From Balneolia bacterium (lineage in GTDB: Bacteria > Bacteroidota > Rhodothermia > Balneolales > Cyclonatronaceae), in NCBI GenBank assembly GCA_003566395.1, contig PXDL01000103.1:1-7015 (forward strand): a DNA stretch of 7,015 bases. Reading direction: 5' to 3'. The position numbers and the translations under genes are program-made. The notes under the pieces are model-generated. The model saw nothing but the letters and a program-made list of their open reading frames with translations. It had not been told where the DNA came from and did not search any database. Below are positions 6,806 to 7,015 of the stretch, one piece after another. The first letter of the stretch is position 1, and each line of letters starts with the position of its first letter.

Positions 6806-7015
6806 ATGAGAAATATTTCTACAATCATATTCATTATATACAGTCTAATCATAATCGGATGTTCAGATTCCAACCCGGCCGGGTTTAATGACAGCGATGA
6901 AAACGGCGGTAAAAATCCCGAAAATGGCTTGAAAATATATATATCGGATGAATTTTCGGATATGGATTTCAATGACAACTCCAGCAGATGGAGTTTTGAA
7001 AGAAGCAGGGAGTCC
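6806..7015 (+). CDS. Exported lipoprotein of unknown function, 3' end missing
   Basis: An ATG at 6806 opens a frame that stays open for 70 codons to the window edge. Residues 1-18 are a lipoprotein signal peptide with Arg2 and an isoleucine-rich core (TIIFIIYSLIIIG), ending in lipobox I16-I17-G18-C19, so C19 should be lipidated. Residues 20-41 form a flexible linker rich in Asp, Asn, Gly and Ser, typical of Bacteroidota surface lipoproteins. A folded domain appears to begin at about 43 (IYISDEFSDMDFNDNSSRW, then SFERSRES). The W-x-F-x-R-S-x-E-S pattern recalls the start of secreted Bacteroidota proteins of the DUF4859/DUF6055 kind, and DEFSD...W is also seen at the start of some concanavalin-like enzyme domains. 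Both are recollections, not matches. It lies 692 bases after the SusD stop and beyond a strong terminator, so it probably has its own promoter. No Shine-Dalgarno site is visible. It may be an accessory binding protein or enzyme of the same uptake locus. Confidence 0.82.
   Translation, partial: MRNISTIIFIIYSLIIIGCSDSNPAGFNDSDENGGKNPENGLKIYISDEFSDMDFNDNSSRWSFERSRES

Noticed and set aside
6787..6978. 63-codon reverse-strand open frame
   Set aside because: It is antisense to the lipoprotein gene at 6806, whose signal peptide and lipobox are clear, so it is a shadow frame.

Overview
The window looks like a piece of a glycan- or nutrient-uptake region from a member of the Bacteroidota/Balneolota group. 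The main evidence is an adjacent SusC/RagA-type TonB-dependent outer-membrane transporter and SusD/RagB-type surface lipoprotein, a pairing essentially confined to that lineage. Weak or absent Shine-Dalgarno sequences and Bacteroidota-style lipoboxes agree with this. The protein style and moderate base composition recall marine or halophilic Balneolaceae-like bacteria. That narrower placement is an impression from memory and cannot be proved here.

Layout, all genes on the + strand: (1) 2-1156 is the 3' part of a gene for a secreted FG-GAP/VCBS-type beta-propeller protein with five DxNxNGxxD-like calcium loops; its start lies off the left edge. (2) 1157-1519 is a 363-base AT-rich non-coding region with a weak candidate promoter, three small stem-loops and a thrice-repeated CACTTTT motif. 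(3) 1520-4471 encodes a complete 983-residue SusC-family transporter. (4) 4497-6113 encodes a complete 538-residue SusD-family lipoprotein, 25 bases after the transporter gene. (5) 6145-6179 is a strong intrinsic terminator closing the susC-susD unit. (6) 6180-6805 is a gene-poor stretch with short repeats and no recognisable protein. (7) 6806-7015 is the first 70 codons of a new lipoprotein gene that runs off the right edge.

How the parts work together: SusD captures an oligomeric substrate at the cell surface and acts as a lid on the SusC barrel, which imports it using TonB energy. SusC here has a carboxypeptidase-regulatory-like domain before the TonB box and no STN domain, so direct anti-sigma (FecR-type) signalling through this transporter is not expected. 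The right-edge lipoprotein, and perhaps the left-edge propeller protein, could be the exported partners that bind or process the same substrate. No recognisable glycoside hydrolase, polysaccharide lyase, sulfatase or peptidase catalytic domain is visible, so the substrate cannot be named. I see no CRISPR array, tRNA, rRNA, transposase or phage gene, and no evidence of a wholly new system. The least explained parts are the two long non-coding stretches and the truncated lipoprotein.
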